This document shows positions 34,296-36,278 of a stretch of DNA of 36,278 bases, in pieces (position 1 is the stretch's first letter; every line of letters begins with the position of its first letter). The notes beneath the pieces were generated by a model. That model was given only the letters and a program-made list of their open reading frames with translations. It did not search any database and had not been told where the DNA came from. Made by a program: the position numbers and the translations under genes. This DNA is from Acidimicrobiia bacterium (GTDB taxonomy: Bacteria; Actinomycetota; Acidimicrobiia; Spongiisociales; UBA4744): positions 1-36,278 of the forward strand of contig JAOTUY010000031.1 in assembly GCA_029863625.1 (NCBI GenBank). The letters run 5' to 3'.

Positions 34296-34604
34296 GTGGC
34301 ACAGAAACCGAATGTCGCAGAACCAAGCAAACATCGGGCCTACCCCGGCCGGAGGCGTCGACTAGGCCTCGGTCTCGGCAATATGTTCAACAGCCAGCGC
34401 CGCCAGTGCCGGACCGGGCGCCATCGATACGCTCAACCGACTCCCGTCGGCGGAGGCATCCTCCGTCACGCCTGTTCGGCCTGTGGAGCCGTTTCGCTCG
34501 ACCTTCGCGAGGCAACGGAGCCGGCCGTGACTCAGCTCTTCAGAAGACAGGGTGAGCTGAGGACGTTTGCCATCCTGCGACGCCAGATCTTCAACCACCG
34601 TTGA
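34296..34604 (+). CDS. Small basic protein with a C/H zinc-finger-like cluster
   Basis: A 102-residue protein I do not recognise. The GTG at 34296 is preceded by AGGAGA at 5 nt, a strong site, so I reject the upstream open frame to 34122. The first 37 residues are basic and probably unstructured. CRTGRH (C38, H43) and CSAC (C60, C63) form a C-x4-H-x16-C-x2-C pattern, with a glycine-rich turn between, like a small zinc ribbon. A basic helical tail (about 70-102) follows. Nucleic-acid binding is plausible but not shown. It lies between the LOG-family gene and the histidine phosphatase gene on the same strand. Confidence 0.68.
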   Translation: MAQKPNVAEPSKHRAYPGRRRRLGLGLGNMFNSQRRQCRTGRHRYAQPTPVGGGILRHACSACGAVSLDLREATEPAVTQLFRRQGELRTFAILRRQIFNHR

Positions 34605-34662
34605 CCCAAGCTCCGTGCTGGGACGGGAGCGGTAGCGAGGCGCAGTACAAGGCCGTCACAAC

Positions 34663-34668
34663 TACAAT
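34663..34668 (+). promoter_or_regulatory. -10 box of the histidine phosphatase gene
   Basis: TACAAT lies 11 nt before the ATG at 34680, predicting a start near 34675 and a leader of only about five bases. No clear -35 box is seen. Confidence 0.45.
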
Positions 34669-34679
34669 CCCGGCGCGTC

Positions 34680-35177
34680 ATGGGCAAGAACAAGTTGGCC
34701 AAGAAGCCAAGAGGAACGCTCTACCTGGTCCGGCATGCCAAAGCCGGTGAGCGGCGCAGCTGGAAGGGTGATGACCGCGGGCGACCCCTCTCCAAACGGG
34801 GCTTACGCCAAGCAAAGCGATTGGTCGGCGCCTTGGGTGGACACTCCATTGACCGTCTCCTCACCAGCCCGTACGTCCGCTGCCGCCAAACCCTTGAGCC
34901 GATCGCCAAGAACCGGGGCCTTACCATCGAGGAACGGCCCGAACTCGAGGAGCACATCCCCATCGATGGCGCTCTCCAGCTCGTCAAAGACCTGGCCGGG
35001 TCGAGCGCGTTGCTCTGCTCGCACGGCGACGTGATACCGGCACTCATCGATCGGCTCCAGCAGGAAGGAATGGAGGTTTCCGGTCCAACCGACACCAAGA
35101 AGGGCTCGGTTTGGGTCATCAAGACTCAGGGCGGCCGCTTGGTCAGAGCCGACTACCTGCCACCACCCAGGACCTGA
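34680..35177 (+). CDS. Histidine phosphatase family protein (SixA-like)
   Basis: A 165-residue enzyme. The phosphate-binding RHA motif is at 18-20 (LVRHAKAG) and the second catalytic His at 115 (CSHGD). LTSPYVRCRQTLEP near 61-74 is also typical. The sequence resembles the phosphatase domain that is fused to Nudix in mycobacterial MutT1, but here stands alone. Substrate unknown; candidates are phosphoproteins or small phosphorylated metabolites. A weak stem followed by TTTT (35194-35214) lies downstream. Confidence 0.9.
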   Translation: MGKNKLAKKPRGTLYLVRHAKAGERRSWKGDDRGRPLSKRGLRQAKRLVGALGGHSIDRLLTSPYVRCRQTLEPIAKNRGLTIEERPELEEHIPIDGALQLVKDLAGSSALLCSHGDVIPALIDRLQQEGMEVSGPTDTKKGSVWVIKTQGGRLVRADYLPPPRT

Positions 35178-35193
35178 AGACGCGACCCTTCCC

Positions 35194-35214
35194 CGCCGCA
35201 GCCCGGCGCGGCTT
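35194..35214 (+). terminator. Weak intrinsic terminator candidate
   Basis: GCCGC and GCGGC pair across an 8-nt loop and are followed directly by TTTT. The 5-bp stem is short. Its position 17 bp after the histidine phosphatase stop supports it. Confidence 0.35.
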
Positions 35215-35218
35215 TTCG

Positions 35219-35236
35219 TACACTTCACTGGTGAAG
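35219..35236 (+). promoter_or_regulatory. Kynureninase -10 box with overlapping inverted repeat
   Basis: TACACT (35219-35224) is the best -10 candidate before the kynureninase-like gene. CTTCAC (35223-35228) and GTGAAG (35231-35236) form a perfect 6-bp inverted repeat with a 2-nt spacer that overlaps the box and the predicted transcription start. This is a typical repressor-site position. Confidence 0.4.
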
Positions 35237-35284
35237 CCAAGCGGCTCTTCGAGATCAGCACCAACTCACGACCCAGGACACTGA
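35231..35284 (+). other. Candidate leaderless leader-peptide ORF
   Basis: A GTG placed 6 nt after the TACACT box opens a 17-codon frame (MKPSGSSRSAPTHDPGH) that ends in TGA at 35282-35284, just 3 nt before the kynureninase ATG. The position fits the leaderless signal seen for other genes here. It may couple translation or serve as an attenuator. It holds no Trp codons. It could be a chance frame. Confidence 0.3.
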
Positions 35285-35287
35285 CGC

Positions 35288-36278
35288 ATGGTCGACCAGC
35301 TCGACAGCTACCGGGACCGCTTCCCCATCCTGGCGGACACCAGCTATCTGGTGAGCCATTCGCTCGGCGCTATGCCGCTGTCCGCCCGGCATGAACTCAA
35401 CCGCTACGCCGACGAATGGGCGTCGCGGGGCGTGCGCGCCTGGAGCGAAGGATGGTGGGAGACGCCCGTGTCGGTCGGCGACGAACTCGCACCGATAGTT
35501 GGAGCGCCGGCCGGGTCGATTGCGATGGTCCAGAACGTCGCCGTTGCCCAAGCTGTGATCGCCTCTTGCCTTTCGTTGGCCGGCCCTCGAAACCGGGTCG
35601 TCTTTTCTGAGCTCAACTTCCCTTCGGTCATGTACGCCTGGCACAACGTCCCCGGGGCCCACGTGATCACGGTGCGCAGCTGGGACGGCGTGACCGTGCC
35701 AACCGAAACATTCCTGGCCGCTATCGACGACCGGACGTCCGTCGTCCCGCTGTCTCACGTGCTTTTCAAGAGCGCTTATATCCAGGACATCCAGGCCATC
35801 ACCAAACGCGCCCACGAGGTCGGGGCGCTCGTCATCCTCGATTGCTACCAATCAGCGGGAACGGTCCCGTTCTCTCTGACCGAATTGGAGGTGGACTTCG
35901 CCGTCGGCGGTTCGGTCAAATGGTTGAGTGGCGGTCCGGGAGCCGGCTGGTTGTATGTCCGCCCCGACCTGCAAGAGACTTTCGAGCCGCGCTTCGTCGG
36001 TTGGCAGGGAGATCGCGCCCCCTTCGACTTCCGCCCCGGAAAGATCGAATACGCGTCGGGGATCTGGCGGTACTTATCGGGCACCCCAAACGTCCCGGCG
36101 CTCTACGCAGCACGGGCCGGCTACCGCATCGTGCGCGAGGTCGGAGTGCCGGCAATACGGGAGAAGTCGCTGCGGATGACCCAATGGATCATCGACATGG
36201 CAGATGAACTGAGGATCCCGGTTAAATCAGAACGCTCTCCCGACCGACGGGGCGGGACGGTAACTCTCGATGTGGGTG
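35288..36278 (+). CDS. Kynureninase-like PLP enzyme (partial, cut by window end)
   Basis: The first 330 residues of a fold-type I aminotransferase class V enzyme; the stop is beyond the window. The PLP-binding Lys is K211 in GGSVKWLSGGPGAGW, matching the YKYLNGGPG-type motif of kynureninases. D185 in VILDCYQSAG binds the pyridine nitrogen. Kynureninase cleaves kynurenine to anthranilate and alanine; related enzymes act on other beta-substituted amino acids, so the exact substrate is open. The ATG at 35288 has AGGA about 9 nt upstream and follows the candidate leader ORF. No other tryptophan-degradation gene is in the window. Confidence 0.85.
   Translation, partial: MVDQLDSYRDRFPILADTSYLVSHSLGAMPLSARHELNRYADEWASRGVRAWSEGWWETPVSVGDELAPIVGAPAGSIAMVQNVAVAQAVIASCLSLAGPRNRVVFSELNFPSVMYAWHNVPGAHVITVRSWDGVTVPTETFLAAIDDRTSVVPLSHVLFKSAYIQDIQAITKRAHEVGALVILDCYQSAGTVPFSLTELEVDFAVGGSVKWLSGGPGAGWLYVRPDLQETFEPRFVGWQGDRAPFDFRPGKIEYASGIWRYLSGTPNVPALYAARAGYRIVREVGVPAIREKSLRMTQWIIDMADELRIPVKSERSPDRRGGTVTLDVG

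Overview
The window is gene-dense, high-GC bacterial chromosome, probably from an actinobacterium. The strongest pointer is the pairing of a DUF1998-type DEAH helicase (3675-5957) with a compact Tad pilus operon (11144-7197) and a divergent HAD phosphatase (11255-12073). That group matches the mycobacterial Rv3649 / Rv3654c-Rv3661 'helicase/secretion' neighbourhood. Many start codons also sit 5-8 nt downstream of a TANNNT -10 box, the usual sign of leaderless transcription in Actinobacteria. A deep lineage such as Acidimicrobiia is possible, but this is inference. I see no rRNA, tRNA, CRISPR array, IS element or prophage.

Layout. 1-3.6 kb (minus strand): a membrane pyrophosphatase of the K+-dependent class with a clear promoter, and upstream of it a CPA2/Kef cation-proton antiporter. 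3.7-6.0 kb: the helicase. 6.1-7.2 kb: a RES-type toxin with its Xre/ParS-like antitoxin, whose consensus -10 box lies inside the 3' end of the last Tad gene. 7.2-11.1 kb: Tad genes on the minus strand, almost all overlapping by a few bases (CpaE-like, TadA, TadB, TadC, Flp pilin, TadE, TadG-like). They start from a promoter whose -35 box lies in a perfect 10-bp inverted repeat. 11.3-14.7 kb: HAD phosphatase, GNAT acetyltransferase, MFS exporter, and a membrane protein with a tetrapeptide-repeat tail. 14.8-16.8 kb: leuCD. 16.9-19.0 kb: a CPA1 antiporter with a coupled Usp protein. 19.1-22.6 kb: GDPD phosphodiesterase, EamA transporter, and a RecQ lacking its winged helix. 22.6-30.2 kb: histidine catabolism (hutH, hutU, hutI), with glpD, galT and a galK remnant between hutH and hutUI. 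30.3-36.3 kb: a helical protein of unknown role, an ABC exporter, a LiaF-like membrane protein, a LOG-family protein, a small Cys/His protein, a histidine phosphatase, and a kynureninase-like enzyme cut by the window end.

How the genes work together. HutH, HutU and HutI take histidine to formimino-glutamate through three of the Hut steps; the last step is not encoded here. LeuC and LeuD form isopropylmalate isomerase. The Tad genes encode a pilus motor, platform and pilins; the prepilin peptidase is not in the window. The pyrophosphatase and the two antiporters all handle monovalent cations or protons. GalT has lost its usual partner GalK, of which only about 50 N-terminal codons remain. Regulation looks largely leaderless. 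Two candidate leaderless mini-ORFs end at or next to the start codons of the ABC exporter and the kynureninase-like gene.
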